The notes: a model not told the origin generated them from the sequence alone. 64,000 bases of DNA from Methylophilus sp. (GCA_030696695.1 JAUYRP010000031.1:1-64000); one strand, 5' to 3'; positions 20,963 through 31,676 are shown, counted from the first letter of the stretch. Translations and numbers: made by a program.

Positions 20963-22879
20963 TTAGTCTTTTTTTACTTCTTCAAACTCGGCATCTACCA
21001 CGTCACCGTCCACAGTTTTTTCACCTTGTGGTTGCGCGCTTTCAGTATTGGCTTGTGCTTGTTGCTCAGCGTATACTTTTTCGCCTAATTTTTGAGAAGC
21101 TTCCATCAACGCGTTGGTTTTGGCTTCAATCGTTTCTTTGTCGCCCTCTTTCATCACATCTTCTACATCTTTAATCGCAGCTTCGATCTTGGCTTTTTCA
21201 TCCGCATCTAATTTGTCGCCATGCTCAGCCAGCGATTTTTTCACGCTGTGCACCATACCATCCGCTGCATTACGTGCGTCTACCACTTCGCGCAATTTGC
21301 GGTCTTCATCTGCATATTTTGCTGCGTCTTCTTCCATCTTCTGAATTTCTTCTTCAGATAAGCCAGAGTTAGCTTTAATGGTGATTTTATTTTCTTTACC
21401 AGTCGCTTTATCTTTGGCAGACACATGCAAAATACCATTCGCGTCAATGTCAAAGGTTACTTCAATTTGCGGCATACCACGTGGTGCTGGTGGAATATCG
21501 CTCAGGTTAAATTGACCGAGTGATTTGTTACCAGCAGCCATTTCGCGTTCACCTTGCAACACTTGAATGGTCACAGCATTTTGGTTGTCTTCTGCAGTTG
21601 AAAATACTTGTGATGCCTTAGTTGGAATCGTTGTATTTTTCTTGATGAGTTTCGTCATCACGCCACCCAATGTCTCAATACCCAAAGACAATGGCGTTAC
21701 GTCCAACAACAACACGTCTTTCACATCACCTTGCAATACACCACCTTGAATCGCAGCACCAACGGCCACAGCTTCATCTGGATTCACGTCTTTACGTGGC
21801 TCTTTACCGAAAATCTCTTTTACTTTCTCTTGTACTTTTGGCATACGGCTTTGACCACCTACCAAAATCACATCGGTGATGTCATCAATCGATACGCCCG
21901 CATCTTTGATCGCAGTTTTGCAAGGTGCAATCGTACGTTCAATCAAGTCTTCTACTAAAGACTCTAATTTTGTACGAGTGATTTTCACCACTAAGTGTTT
22001 AGGACCTGTCGCATCCGCGGTAATGTAAGGCAAGTTCACTTCGGTTTGTTGTGCACCTGATAACTCGATTTTGGCTTTTTCAGCCGCTTCTTTTAAGCGT
22101 TGTTTCGCCAACAAATCGTTACGTAAATCTAAGCCATTTTCTTTTTTGAACTCGTCTGCCAAGAAATCAATGATACGGTTATCAAAGTCTTCACCACCTA
22201 AGAACGTATCACCGTTGGTAGAAAGCACTTCAAATTGGTGCTCGCCATCAATAGTTGAGATCTCGATGATCGATACGTCGAATGTACCACCACCCAAGTC
22301 GTATACCGCAATTTTGCGGTCACCTTCTTGTTTATCTAAACCAAAGGCTAGCGCAGCTGCCGTTGGTTCGTTAATGATACGTTTCACTTCTAAACCAGCG
22401 ATGCGACCAGCATCTTTTGTGGCTTGACGTTGACTATCGTTAAAATAAGCAGGCACTGTAATCACGGCCTCGGTCACTTCTTCGCCTAAGTAGTCTTCTG
22501 CCGTTTTTTTCATTTTGCGCAATACTTCTGCAGAGATTTGAGGCGGCGCCATTTTTTGACCACGCACTTCTACCCATGCATCGCCGTTGTCAGCTTTTGC
22601 GATGGTGTAAGGCATTAAGCCAATGTCTTTTTGCACTTCTTTTTCTTCAAAACGGCGGCCGATCAAACGTTTCACTGCAAAGAGTGTGTTTTTAGGGTTA
22701 GTCACCGCTTGGCGTTTAGCTGGAGCACCAGTTAAAATCTCGCCGTCTTCTTGATAAGCAATGATAGAGGGCGTTGTGCGTGCGCCTTCTGCGTTTTCAA
22801 TCACGCGTGGTTTGCCGCCTTCCATTACAGCCACACATGAGTTTGTTGTACCTAAGTCAATACCAATAATTTTTGCCAT
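20963..22879 (-). CDS. dnaK: chaperone DnaK
   Basis: [22 protein letters not shown]; full-length Hsp70. Confidence 0.99.
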   Translation of the reverse strand: MAKIIGIDLGTTNSCVAVMEGGKPRVIENAEGARTTPSIIAYQEDGEILTGAPAKRQAVTNPKNTLFAVKRLIGRRFEEKEVQKDIGLMPYTIAKADNGDAWVEVRGQKMAPPQISAEVLRKMKKTAEDYLGEEVTEAVITVPAYFNDSQRQATKDAGRIAGLEVKRIINEPTAAALAFGLDKQEGDRKIAVYDLGGGTFDVSIIEISTIDGEHQFEVLSTNGDTFLGGEDFDNRIIDFLADEFKKENGLDLRNDLLAKQRLKEAAEKAKIELSGAQQTEVNLPYITADATGPKHLVVKITRTKLESLVEDLIERTIAPCKTAIKDAGVSIDDITDVILVGGQSRMPKVQEKVKEIFGKEPRKDVNPDEAVAVGAAIQGGVLQGDVKDVLLLDVTPLSLGIETLGGVMTKLIKKNTTIPTKASQVFSTAEDNQNAVTIQVLQGEREMAAGNKSLGQFNLSDIPPAPRGMPQIEVTFDIDANGILHVSAKDKATGKENKITIKANSGLSEEEIQKMEEDAAKYADEDRKLREVVDARNAADGMVHSVKKSLAEHGDKLDADEKAKIEAAIKDVEDVMKEGDKETIEAKTNALMEASQKLGEKVYAEQQAQANTESAQPQGEKTVDGDVVDAEFEEVKKD

Positions 22880-22977
22880 ATTCTATGTCCTTCAATCCTT
22901 AAATTAATCTTTGCAATCCGATAGTCTAATAATTGGGCCGATCACTTTTATTTCAAGCCCTTAATTAAAAAAGGGTT

Positions 22978-23514
22978 TTATTTTGCTTTCGCTACCATCA
23001 CCAATGCGGGGCGTAACACACGCTCATTCAGCGTATAACCCTTTTGTAGAACGCTGACTACGGTGTTGGGCTCTAAGTCCGAATCCACAGCACTAATCGC
23101 TTGGTGCTTGTTTGGGTCGAATTTTTCATTCGCCGGGTTGATTTCAGCAATATTGAATTTCTCAAAGACGCTCAATAATTGTTTGGCGGTTAAATCCACA
23201 CCGTTTTTGTAACTTGTAACGTCGGTATTATCAATCGCTAGGGCCGCATCTAAGCTGTCTTTTACCGCAAGCAATTCGCTGCTGAATTTTTCGAGTGCAA
23301 ATTTACGGGCTTTATCAATGTCATCGCTTGCACGGCGTCGAATGTTCTCGCCCTCTGCTTTAACATAGAGCACTTGCGCTTTTGCTTCTTCTAGCGCTTT
23401 CTCAAGTGCGGCAATTTTTTCTTCTGGATTAGGCGCTTGTTCAGTAGTCGTTTGCACTTCAGTTTCGGCAATATTCTCTGGCGTTGTTTGATCTTCTTGC
23501 ATGTGGTTCCCCAA
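22978..23514 (-). CDS. grpE: nucleotide exchange factor GrpE
   Basis: [33 protein letters not shown]; upstream of dnaK. Confidence 0.97.
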   Translation of the reverse strand: MGNHMQEDQTTPENIAETEVQTTTEQAPNPEEKIAALEKALEEAKAQVLYVKAEGENIRRRASDDIDKARKFALEKFSSELLAVKDSLDAALAIDNTDVTSYKNGVDLTAKQLLSVFEKFNIAEINPANEKFDPNKHQAISAVDSDLEPNTVVSVLQKGYTLNERVLRPALVMVAKAK

Positions 23515-23579
23515 ATATTAATAACACTTTTTTAAAGTGGGGTTATTCGGGCATGTTTCAAGCCTAGATGAGATTTTTT

Positions 23580-24557
23580 TTAAGGTGCGCGCTCAATGAG
23601 TTGTTGATAAGCATTGAATACCTCATCAGTCGTTGGTACTTCATGCTGATTGCCAAGATTGATTGCTGGAGCAAAAGCTCCTGCCAAGACGCCCGTGAGT
23701 GCAGGGTCGGTATCGGTGTAGATGGCAATCGTAGGTATGCTGAGCGCAACCGCCAAATGTGACAATCCGGTATCCACACCAATGGCTACACGTGCTTGAG
23801 CAATGATGGTTGCCAACTGACCAATATTGAGTTTGGGCAATACAATGGCATGGGATAATTGTGACTGAATCTGCTCTGCACGCTGCTTTTCCGCTTGGCT
23901 AGCCCAGGGTAATACTAATGCAGTCGCTTCCGCTTCTAGTTGTTTGCCAAGGGTAATCCAGCACTCCGTTGGCCACAATTTGCTGTCGCGGCTAGTGCCA
24001 TGCAAGCCAATCACAAACGATTTAGGCAGAGGCATGCTCACCGGGAATTGAGTCGTATGCGCTTGAATGCCATAGTCTGGGTGATGGGTAGGCACTGTAT
24101 AGCCTAATGCTTGTGCAACTAGGGTACGGTTGCGTGTCACGGCATGTTGTTGGTAGCTAATTGCGTAAGTGTGCTGATAGGCGCGACTTGCCAATGGCTC
24201 CCGAATGGAATGCTGATCATAACCATGCTTGGCTCCATGTGCCATACGTGAAATGAGGGCGCTTTTGATTAAGCCTTGGGTATCAATCACCGCATCGTAA
24301 TGGGTATCCAACGATTGTTTAAATGCTCTAATTTCTTGCCAAGTATTGCAACGCAATAGTTGTTTACGCCAGCGTCTCACCGCAACTTTTTTTACGTTGT
24401 GTATGCTTGGATGTAATGCAGGTATATCTGCAAAGCTTTCTTCGACTATCCAGTCAATCTTCGCATCGGGATAGTGTTGCAATAGGTCATTGACCACAGG
24501 TAAGTTGTGAATAACATCGCCGAGGGATGAGGTTTTCACCAGCAAAATACGTTTCAT
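23580..24557 (-). CDS. waaC: LPS heptosyltransferase I (WaaC)
   Basis: MKRILLVKTSSLGDVIHNLPVVNDLLQHYPDAKIDWIVEE; GT9 family; start set at MKRILL. Confidence 0.94.
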   Translation of the reverse strand: MKRILLVKTSSLGDVIHNLPVVNDLLQHYPDAKIDWIVEESFADIPALHPSIHNVKKVAVRRWRKQLLRCNTWQEIRAFKQSLDTHYDAVIDTQGLIKSALISRMAHGAKHGYDQHSIREPLASRAYQHTYAISYQQHAVTRNRTLVAQALGYTVPTHHPDYGIQAHTTQFPVSMPLPKSFVIGLHGTSRDSKLWPTECWITLGKQLEAEATALVLPWASQAEKQRAEQIQSQLSHAIVLPKLNIGQLATIIAQARVAIGVDTGLSHLAVALSIPTIAIYTDTDPALTGVLAGAFAPAINLGNQHEVPTTDEVFNAYQQLIERAP

Positions 24558-24749
24558 GGCGATATTTTCGCATACAATTCTCTCAGTACCATCAAAATCC
24601 ATTTTTTGTCTGCTTGCTACGTCACAGGCTAATAGATCGCTTGATGTAGCCCGTGTACGTTCCAGTTTCTACGAGCTGTTCGCCTTGCAGGGCATTGAAA
24701 AACGCTGTATTTTGCAAGGCATGCATCTAAGTTTTATGAGAGTTACGTA

Positions 24750-25892
24750 TTGAAATTTGCATTGATCATTTTTAAGTATTTCCCCTACGGTGGCATGCAG
24801 CGCGATATGTTACGCACTGCCAATGAGCTGTTAAAACGTGGGCATCAAGTAGATATATTCACACTGAGTTGGCAGGGTGAGTCGCCTACAGGTATGCAGG
24901 TGCACGTGTTGCCACAAACAGGTTGGTTTAATTTTCAGCGCTATCAAAAATTTATAGAAGCGACTTTTGCCATGATTAAAGCTGAGCAATTTGACTTTAT
25001 CTTTGGCTACAACCGCATGGCTGGCTTAGATGCACATTTTGCAGCGGACCCTTGTTTTATTGAGCGTGCGCATCAGCAACGCAATTGGTTGTACCGATTA
25101 ACACCACGCTACCGTTGGTTTGCCAAATGTGAGCATGATGTATTTGCTAAAGAACTTAACACTGCCATATTGGCAGTGTCATTGACTGAGAAACCGCACT
25201 TTCAAAAATGGTATGGCACGCAAAGTGAGCGCTTTCATTTTATTCCCCCATTTTTATCGCCAGAGCGTTTTGTGTTGGAAGATAAAGCAGCCACGCGTAG
25301 ACATTTGCGCGATGCTTTTGGCTTTGCACAAAATGATTTCGTCTATTTGCTCACAGGTTCTGGTTTTGCTATGAAAGGTTTGGACCGTGCTATTTTGGCG
25401 ATGGCGGCGTTGCCAAGTGAATTACTGCAACACACTAAGCTGGTAGCCGTGGGGCAAGATAATCCAAAGCAGTTCCAAGCCATGGTCAATCAACTCCGTT
25501 TGCAAAACCATGTGATTATTTCAAAAGGCCGTGCAGATATTCCTTTGTTGATGCAAGGTGCAGATGTGTGCGTGCATCCTGCCTATCGCGAAAATACAGG
25601 ATTGGTGATTTTGGAAGGCATGGCCTGCGGTGCGCCAATGCTGGTGACAGAGAGTTGTGGTTATGCACACCATGTGGCAGAGGCAGAAGCGGGATTGGTC
25701 AATCCGCTGCCATTTCAGCAAACAGCATTTAATCAACAATGGTTGCAGATGCGTAGTGCATCTGAAAGCCAACGCCAAGCGTGGGCAAGCAATGGTTTAA
25801 GCCACACCCGTCATATTATGCTGGCAAATGATGGCAGTGCAGAAGCCAGTATCCTGATTGACTTGGCTAGACGCAAGATGGAGAAAGCATGA
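24750..25892 (+). CDS. waaG: GT4 family glycosyltransferase, WaaG-like
   Basis: FKYFPYGGMQRDMLRTANELLKRGHQVDIFT; EGMACGAPMLVTESCGYAHHV; TTG start; upstream of waaP. Confidence 0.88.
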   Translation: MKFALIIFKYFPYGGMQRDMLRTANELLKRGHQVDIFTLSWQGESPTGMQVHVLPQTGWFNFQRYQKFIEATFAMIKAEQFDFIFGYNRMAGLDAHFAADPCFIERAHQQRNWLYRLTPRYRWFAKCEHDVFAKELNTAILAVSLTEKPHFQKWYGTQSERFHFIPPFLSPERFVLEDKAATRRHLRDAFGFAQNDFVYLLTGSGFAMKGLDRAILAMAALPSELLQHTKLVAVGQDNPKQFQAMVNQLRLQNHVIISKGRADIPLLMQGADVCVHPAYRENTGLVILEGMACGAPMLVTESCGYAHHVAEAEAGLVNPLPFQQTAFNQQWLQMRSASESQRQAWASNGLSHTRHIMLANDGSAEASILIDLARRKMEKA

Positions 25893-26707
25893 GCAAGCTA
25901 TTGCATATCCCAGATGCGATTAAGCAGCAGCTCGCAGGCAAGAATCACTTTCAATCTATCATGCAACTACATGGAAAACCATTCAGGGATGTGGCTGGTC
26001 GTAAAACGATACAAGTACAATTAGGAGGTCAGCCCTACTTTGTTAAACAGCATTTTGGTGTGGGTTGGGGCGAGATATTAAAAAATATATTGAGCTTAAA
26101 AAAGCCGATACTAGGCGCGCTGACAGAGGTGACTGCGATACAACAGCTGGTGTCATTAGGTATCCCAACCACACCATTGGTGGCTTACGGACAGCAAGGC
26201 TGGAATCCAGCCAGTTTGCAATCGTTTGTGATGACAGAAGACTTGGGTGATATTGTCTCGCTAGAGGATTTATGTGCAGATTGGAAAATTACGCCGCCCG
26301 ACGAGACGTTTAAGCAAACGTTGATTATCGCAGTCGCGCAATTGGCGGCAAAATTGCATCAAGCTGGCTTATGTCATCGTGACTTTTATCTTTGTCATTT
26401 CGTCATGAAACAGGCGGAACTCAAGCAAGGTGTGATTCAACTGTATCTCATCGATTTACACCGCATGCTGCAGAACCAAGCAAGCACAGGTCAAGCTGTC
26501 ATGAAAGATATTGCTGGGTTGTATTTTTCAGCGATGGACTGTGGGTTGAACGAGGTGGATATGGCATTGTTTAAAACGCATTACTTACCGCAAAACGAAA
26601 CCTTTTGGCAGCAGGTTTGCTTGCGAGCTCATCAATTGCATGCAAAATTCAATAGTGCAAAATTTCAAAAACGCTTAGCAGCCGAAAAGTCCGCAATACG
26701 TGAGTAA
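25889..26707 (+). CDS. waaP: LPS core heptose(I) kinase WaaP (RfaP)
   Basis: WaaP kinase motifs: CHRDFYLCHFVM catalytic loop, YLIDLHRM; overlaps waaG by 4 nt. Confidence 0.92.
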   Translation: MSKLLHIPDAIKQQLAGKNHFQSIMQLHGKPFRDVAGRKTIQVQLGGQPYFVKQHFGVGWGEILKNILSLKKPILGALTEVTAIQQLVSLGIPTTPLVAYGQQGWNPASLQSFVMTEDLGDIVSLEDLCADWKITPPDETFKQTLIIAVAQLAAKLHQAGLCHRDFYLCHFVMKQAELKQGVIQLYLIDLHRMLQNQASTGQAVMKDIAGLYFSAMDCGLNEVDMALFKTHYLPQNETFWQQVCLRAHQLHAKFNSAKFQKRLAAEKSAIRE

Positions 26708-26711
26708 TCTG

Positions 26712-27563
26712 TTAATCAGTCGGCGCATCCAACTTTTGCATGGCATGCCGTCTCATTTTGTAGCGGTTGTACTGCCATAAATATTGCTCAGGTTTTTGAG
26801 CAATTTGTTTTTCTATTGCTTGATTAAGTAAGGCCGCAGTGGCAATAGAATCCACTTTAGTGAGATGTAAGGCATAGCCTAATCCGTCCGCTAAACGCTC
26901 ACCAAATGCCATCATCACTGTAGCCCCTGTTTTCACTGCCAGTTTGCTCGCCAATGTCATGGTGTATGCTGGCTTGCCAAAAAATGGCGCCCATTCGCCT
27001 TCACCCTCTGCAGGGATCTGGTCAGGTAAAATGCCAATGGCTTCGCCACGTTTAAGTGCATGCATGAGTTTGCGTACCCCTGCAGTATTGGCTTCTGCCA
27101 GTGTAACGCCAGAGCGAGCACGACCAGTATCCATCATATTTTGTAGCCATTTTATTTTGGAAGGCCGATACATGACTGTAACTGGGTGTAGTGAGCCGTA
27201 ATAAATAGAAGTGATTTCAAAGCAACCCATGTGAGGTGTTAGGAAAATCACCCCTTTTTTTGCCTCAAGTGCCGCGTTCACCTGTTCCCACCCATACACT
27301 TGTTTCACTTGCTGTAACAGCACTTCGTGGTTTTGTTGCCAAATAGCTAGCGTTTCGATGAGTGACTTTCCGCTCTCTTCAGCGTTGGCGCGCAACATTG
27401 CTTCTAGATTAGTTTGGGCCAAGTTGCTTTGTAAAAGATTGCGACGCTGAATGGCGGCGCTACTGGATGAAATCCAAAATAAAATGCGTCCCAAACATGC
27501 GCCAAGCCAATGCAGTGTGGGGAGCGATAGACGTGCTAACAGTCGAGAGATTAAAGGCAACAT
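26712..27563 (-). CDS. lysophospholipid/lipid A acyltransferase (LpxL/HtrB family)
   Basis: GVIFLTPHMGCFE, MYRPSK, GILPDQIPAEGEGEWAPFFGKPAYTMTLASKLAVKTGA. Confidence 0.9.
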   Translation of the reverse strand: MLPLISRLLARLSLPTLHWLGACLGRILFWISSSSAAIQRRNLLQSNLAQTNLEAMLRANAEESGKSLIETLAIWQQNHEVLLQQVKQVYGWEQVNAALEAKKGVIFLTPHMGCFEITSIYYGSLHPVTVMYRPSKIKWLQNMMDTGRARSGVTLAEANTAGVRKLMHALKRGEAIGILPDQIPAEGEGEWAPFFGKPAYTMTLASKLAVKTGATVMMAFGERLADGLGYALHLTKVDSIATAALLNQAIEKQIAQKPEQYLWQYNRYKMRRHAMQKLDAPTD

Positions 27564-27661
27564 AGAATTTATATTTTTTATCTGTAAGTCGAATTGTTAG
27601 CGTGCAATTTGATTGTGTGTTTGCAAAGCCTGCTAAAATCAAACCTCAAATTTGTTTCAGG

Positions 27662-28426
27662 ATGATTTTTTTGAATAGCTATATATTACCAGACTACGCA
27701 GACCTGCTTAGGTTACACCAGTTGGACAACTTTAAGCAATTATGGGATCGTCCTGTGGACTGGTTTGAAGCGCCTAATTATCGTCGCGGTGGATGGAGCG
27801 GGGTAGCTAGAATAAACCTCACAATGAATGACAAGGATCATTGGCTTTTTATCAAAAAGCAAGAGAATCATGGCAGATGGGGTTTGACCTCATTTCCAAA
27901 AAAAGAGCCAACATTTAGACGAGAGTTTGATAACTTACAGTATCTAAAAAGCAAGCAGTTTTCCGCGCCTAAGGTAGTGTTTTATGGAGAACAGTTAGTA
28001 GATGGAAAGCTGTGTGCAATACTTATTACAGAAGAGCTAACCGGCTATAGCCCTTTAAATCAGATATCTGAGCAATTCACACAAATGGGTAAATCACAAA
28101 AAAATGAATTGCTAAAAAATGTTGCTTTAGCTTTACGAAACTTTCATCAACTCAATCGGATGCATCGCGCGCTATATCCTAAACATATATTTGTGGCGGA
28201 CTTACATACCACACCAAAAACTGCACTAATCGATTTTGAAAAAACAAGATTCAGTCCATTCTTTTGGTATAACGCGTACTTTGATTTAGCTGCATTCAAT
28301 CGTCATGTGGAGGGCTGGAGTAAGTCACAAAAGATGTTTTTGTTTAAGCAATATTTTAAATTAGGCCGGTTAACATGGCTGACTAAGGTGTTTTACAAAT
28401 GCATTATGTTGAGATCAACGCGATAA
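27662..28426 (+). CDS. InaA/Kdo-type LPS kinase-like protein
   Basis: InaA-like kinase fold: WFEAPNYRRGGWSGVARI, MHRALYPKHIFV loop, TALIDFEKTR. Confidence 0.82.
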   Translation: MIFLNSYILPDYADLLRLHQLDNFKQLWDRPVDWFEAPNYRRGGWSGVARINLTMNDKDHWLFIKKQENHGRWGLTSFPKKEPTFRREFDNLQYLKSKQFSAPKVVFYGEQLVDGKLCAILITEELTGYSPLNQISEQFTQMGKSQKNELLKNVALALRNFHQLNRMHRALYPKHIFVADLHTTPKTALIDFEKTRFSPFFWYNAYFDLAAFNRHVEGWSKSQKMFLFKQYFKLGRLTWLTKVFYKCIMLRSTR

Positions 28427-28483
28427 GTACTAAACAACAAGTTGTTAGATTTGCCTTTTGCGTTTAATGGGGGGGGTGATAAA

Positions 28484-29317
28484 TTGCAAGACAATACAGA
28501 AAAGCAATTGCCAGCATTTAGCATTGCGATTGTGAATTATAAAACCTTGGATTTAACGCAAATTTGCTTACAACTTTTAAAAAGGCATATTGATGCAGGT
28601 TTGAATGCACAGGTTTGGGTTGTTGATAATGACTCTCAAGATGAGAGTACACATTATTTACGTAGCTTGGATTGGATTCATTTAATTGAGCGTAGAGTGA
28701 CTGAAAAAGAGCCAGGGTTTATGGCACACGGCAAAGGGTTGGATTTAATTTTGGCTGAGATTAAAACCGACGCTGTATTCTTGATGCATACCGACACCTT
28801 TATTTATGATGCAACTGTGTTTAGCATGATGCTCAATGCAATGCAGGCAGGGGATAAAGTCGCAGCTATAGGTTGCTTGCATCAGTTAAATCGTGGCTAT
28901 GTGAGAACTGCTTGGCGTACCGTCAATGGATTTTTCAAGTATCATTTTCGACGTTTAAAGCAGTCACTGAGCCTGCCCAGCCGCCCACCAAAACCTTATA
29001 TAGAGCCTTATATTAAAAGCTTTTTTGCCTTGTGGGATGTGCGATTAATGAAAGAGTTAGGATTGCAGTTTTTAATGGAAGACCGCATTCCAAGCTATGC
29101 TATGCAAGATATTCTAAAATCTAAAGGCTACCAGATAAAAGCACTCTCACCGATGCGTTTGTTTCAGTTTCTAGATCATGTAGAAGCTGGAACTGTAGGG
29201 TTAGCAGCTGGCTATGCTGAGGGACATCGACGATTAGCAAGAAAAAAAACAATGCTTGAAAAACTGATGAAACAACTAACTGGAGAGAAGCAAGTTGGAA
29301 ATAGTATTGCCGATTAG
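28484..29317 (+). CDS. GT2-like family glycosyltransferase
   Basis: FSIAIVNYKTLDLTQICLQLL, VWVVDNDSQDES, FLMHTDTF; TTG start chosen because GGGGGTGAT lies at SD distance. Confidence 0.8.
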   Translation: MQDNTEKQLPAFSIAIVNYKTLDLTQICLQLLKRHIDAGLNAQVWVVDNDSQDESTHYLRSLDWIHLIERRVTEKEPGFMAHGKGLDLILAEIKTDAVFLMHTDTFIYDATVFSMMLNAMQAGDKVAAIGCLHQLNRGYVRTAWRTVNGFFKYHFRRLKQSLSLPSRPPKPYIEPYIKSFFALWDVRLMKELGLQFLMEDRIPSYAMQDILKSKGYQIKALSPMRLFQFLDHVEAGTVGLAAGYAEGHRRLARKKTMLEKLMKQLTGEKQVGNSIAD

Positions 29318-30158
29318 GTTGGAAGAAGGATTTATCCTAAATGAGGAAGAAGCGTATCGTTTAGGCCATGAGCGCATGGAAGGATATGCTTTTGCTGACC
29401 CATATCCGCATGCAGTTCTGGATAATTTTTTACCACTAGAAATGGCAGATACGTTGCTGGCGCATTTTCCAGCTGAACAAAAAGCAAATGATAAGGTGTA
29501 TGAAAAAGGATACGGCGGAACACACAAGCGACAAATATCTCCTTACGATTGTGATGCATACATGCGCGCTGCATTTGCCTTTTTTAACTCCGCGCAGTTT
29601 GTACGGTTTATTGAAGGCATTACCAATATTGAAGGCTTGATTCCAGACCCTTATTTTGCCGGGGGTGGTTTGCATGAGACGAGTAGTGGTGGCTTATTAG
29701 GTATCCATGCAGACTTTCAAGTGAATGAAGGGCTCCAACTGTTTAGACGTGTCAACGTGTTGATTTATTTAAATAAAGATTGGCAAGAGGCGTATGGCGG
29801 CAAGTTGGAACTTTGGGATAAGGCCATGACGCAAAAGGTGGTTGAAGTTGCGCCAGTCTTTAATCGATGTGTGATTTTTAATACGGATGCCGATAGTTTT
29901 CACGGTCACCCAGACCCACTGACGACGCCAGCGCACATTACACGTAAATCCATTGCATTGTATTACTACAAAGCGCAGCCCATTCAAAATCAAACAGGGG
30001 AGTCAAGGCACACGCTTTATGTGGCAAGACCGCATGACGATGACAAAACCAAAGCGGATGTGGAAAAACTACGCAAAAAACGCGATAAGCGCGCCAAAAA
30101 ACAGCAGGTAGGTGATTCGTTGTCTCTCTTTAGACGCATCAAAGCTTGGTTTAAGTAA
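29295..30158 (+). CDS. 2OG-Fe(II) oxygenase (prolyl hydroxylase-like)
   Basis: LLGIHADFQVN ... RRVNVLIYLNKDWQEAYGGKLELWD ... FHGHPDPLTTPAHITRKSIALYYY (HxD...H and R motif). Confidence 0.85.
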   Translation: MEIVLPIRLEEGFILNEEEAYRLGHERMEGYAFADPYPHAVLDNFLPLEMADTLLAHFPAEQKANDKVYEKGYGGTHKRQISPYDCDAYMRAAFAFFNSAQFVRFIEGITNIEGLIPDPYFAGGGLHETSSGGLLGIHADFQVNEGLQLFRRVNVLIYLNKDWQEAYGGKLELWDKAMTQKVVEVAPVFNRCVIFNTDADSFHGHPDPLTTPAHITRKSIALYYYKAQPIQNQTGESRHTLYVARPHDDDKTKADVEKLRKKRDKRAKKQQVGDSLSLFRRIKAWFK

Positions 30159-30191
30159 ACGCATGTTGATGTCTGGCATAGGGTTTAACTA

Positions 30192-31676
30192 ATGGCATTG
30201 TCTGCTTCTGCACTAGCTTTGCTGGCGCAGCATGGGTTACATGCTGAGGCCATCGCTTTAGCCAATGGTACGCAACTGCAATTGCTGACCGACGTCCGCG
30301 TGGTGCCTAGTAAACGATTGGTTGCTAAGGCTGTATGGCAAGGGCAGAATGTTTTTGCCAAGCTATTTGCGGGTACTCAGGCAAGCCGCTATGCCCAGCG
30401 CGACCAGCAAGGCATTTTGGCGTTACAGGCCGCACACATTGCTACCCCAACCATATTGGCGTTTGACCAAGTGCAGGATTCGGGTGTGCGTGTGATGTTG
30501 ATTGAAGCGATTGAAGATAGTCAGAATGCAGAAGTGTTTTACACGCATGCTTCATCCAAACCGCGTTTGCACTTGCTCAGCCAATTGGTGGGAATCGTAG
30601 CGCAACAGCATCAGGCAGGCATATTACAAACCGATATGTATTTGAAGAATTTTTTGGTGCAATCTTCCGACCAAAATGCGATGAATCATATTTACAGCAT
30701 TGATGGCGATGGCATCCGTAAGGTAGCGGCTTTAAACCAACATCAAGCATTGCAAAACTTGAGTGTGTTGTTGTCCAAAATCGATGTGATTGAATTAGAA
30801 CAGCATTTGCCTACTTGGCTAGCTTTATATACCAAGACACGCGGCTGGTCAGGGTCACCAGACGTCCAACATGTACAGCAAATGATTCATAAACAGCGTG
30901 CGGAGATGGCTAGTCGTTATGCCGATCGTAAGGTATTCCGCCAATGTACAGATGTACAGGTAACGCTAAACTCACAACAGTTTTTTGCACGCAGTACGTC
31001 TTTTTTACACTTACCTATACCCGCTACAGCCAAAGCGCTAGACGCCGTGATGCAGCAATCTGCTCTGCTCAAAGACGGCAATACATGTACGGTAGCTAGT
31101 ACGCCTGTTGCCGGGCAAACCATAGTGATTAAACGGTATAACATTAAAAACCTTGGACATCGTTTCAGCCGTATTTGGCGGCCATCACGCGCGGCCGTGT
31201 CTTGGGCAAATGCGTATCGATTGCAGTTGTTAGCTATACCAACTGCTAAGCCGATTGCATTGCTAGAAACACGCTACGCTGGCTTGCGTGGTAAGGCTTA
31301 TTTTTTAAGCGAGTATTTGGATGCGCCTGATCTTGTCGAGGCGTTTTCCGATTGTTCAGACAGTGTAAGCCGTGCAGCACTAGTCAAAGCGATAGTGCAA
31401 TTATGTTATCGACTATGGCGGCAACAAATCTCCCATGGCGATTTAAAGGCCAGCAATATCAAAGTGCTGGCAGGTGAGCCGGTATTGATTGATTTGGATA
31501 GCATGCAACAGCACCGCTATGCATTTCTCGCCAATCGCGCGCATATCAAAGACTTGCAAAGACTGATGCAAAATTGGAAAGACGACACATCCCTGTATAA
31601 TGCGTTTGTAAAGAGTTTTAAAGTGATCTATGCAGACCACGCACCTTTAAAACAGGCAGGTATTTTAAGCGATTAA
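30192..31676 (+). CDS. tandem two-domain LPS kinase-like protein
   Basis: Two kinase-like domains in 494 aa: LQTDMYLKNFLV/YSIDGDGI and ISHGDLKASNIKV/VLIDLDSM. Confidence 0.75.
   Translation: MALSASALALLAQHGLHAEAIALANGTQLQLLTDVRVVPSKRLVAKAVWQGQNVFAKLFAGTQASRYAQRDQQGILALQAAHIATPTILAFDQVQDSGVRVMLIEAIEDSQNAEVFYTHASSKPRLHLLSQLVGIVAQQHQAGILQTDMYLKNFLVQSSDQNAMNHIYSIDGDGIRKVAALNQHQALQNLSVLLSKIDVIELEQHLPTWLALYTKTRGWSGSPDVQHVQQMIHKQRAEMASRYADRKVFRQCTDVQVTLNSQQFFARSTSFLHLPIPATAKALDAVMQQSALLKDGNTCTVASTPVAGQTIVIKRYNIKNLGHRFSRIWRPSRAAVSWANAYRLQLLAIPTAKPIALLETRYAGLRGKAYFLSEYLDAPDLVEAFSDCSDSVSRAALVKAIVQLCYRLWRQQISHGDLKASNIKVLAGEPVLIDLDSMQQHRYAFLANRAHIKDLQRLMQNWKDDTSLYNAFVKSFKVIYADHAPLKQAGILSD

Noticed and set aside
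23524-23540. CACTTTTTTAAAGTG palindrome between grpE and waaC
   Set aside because: Short AT-rich palindrome with weak stem; not distinguishable from chance
24556-24753. 65 aa ORF between waaC and waaG
   Set aside because: Overlaps waaC start antisense and waaG start; no recognised domain, kept only as an intergenic structure observation
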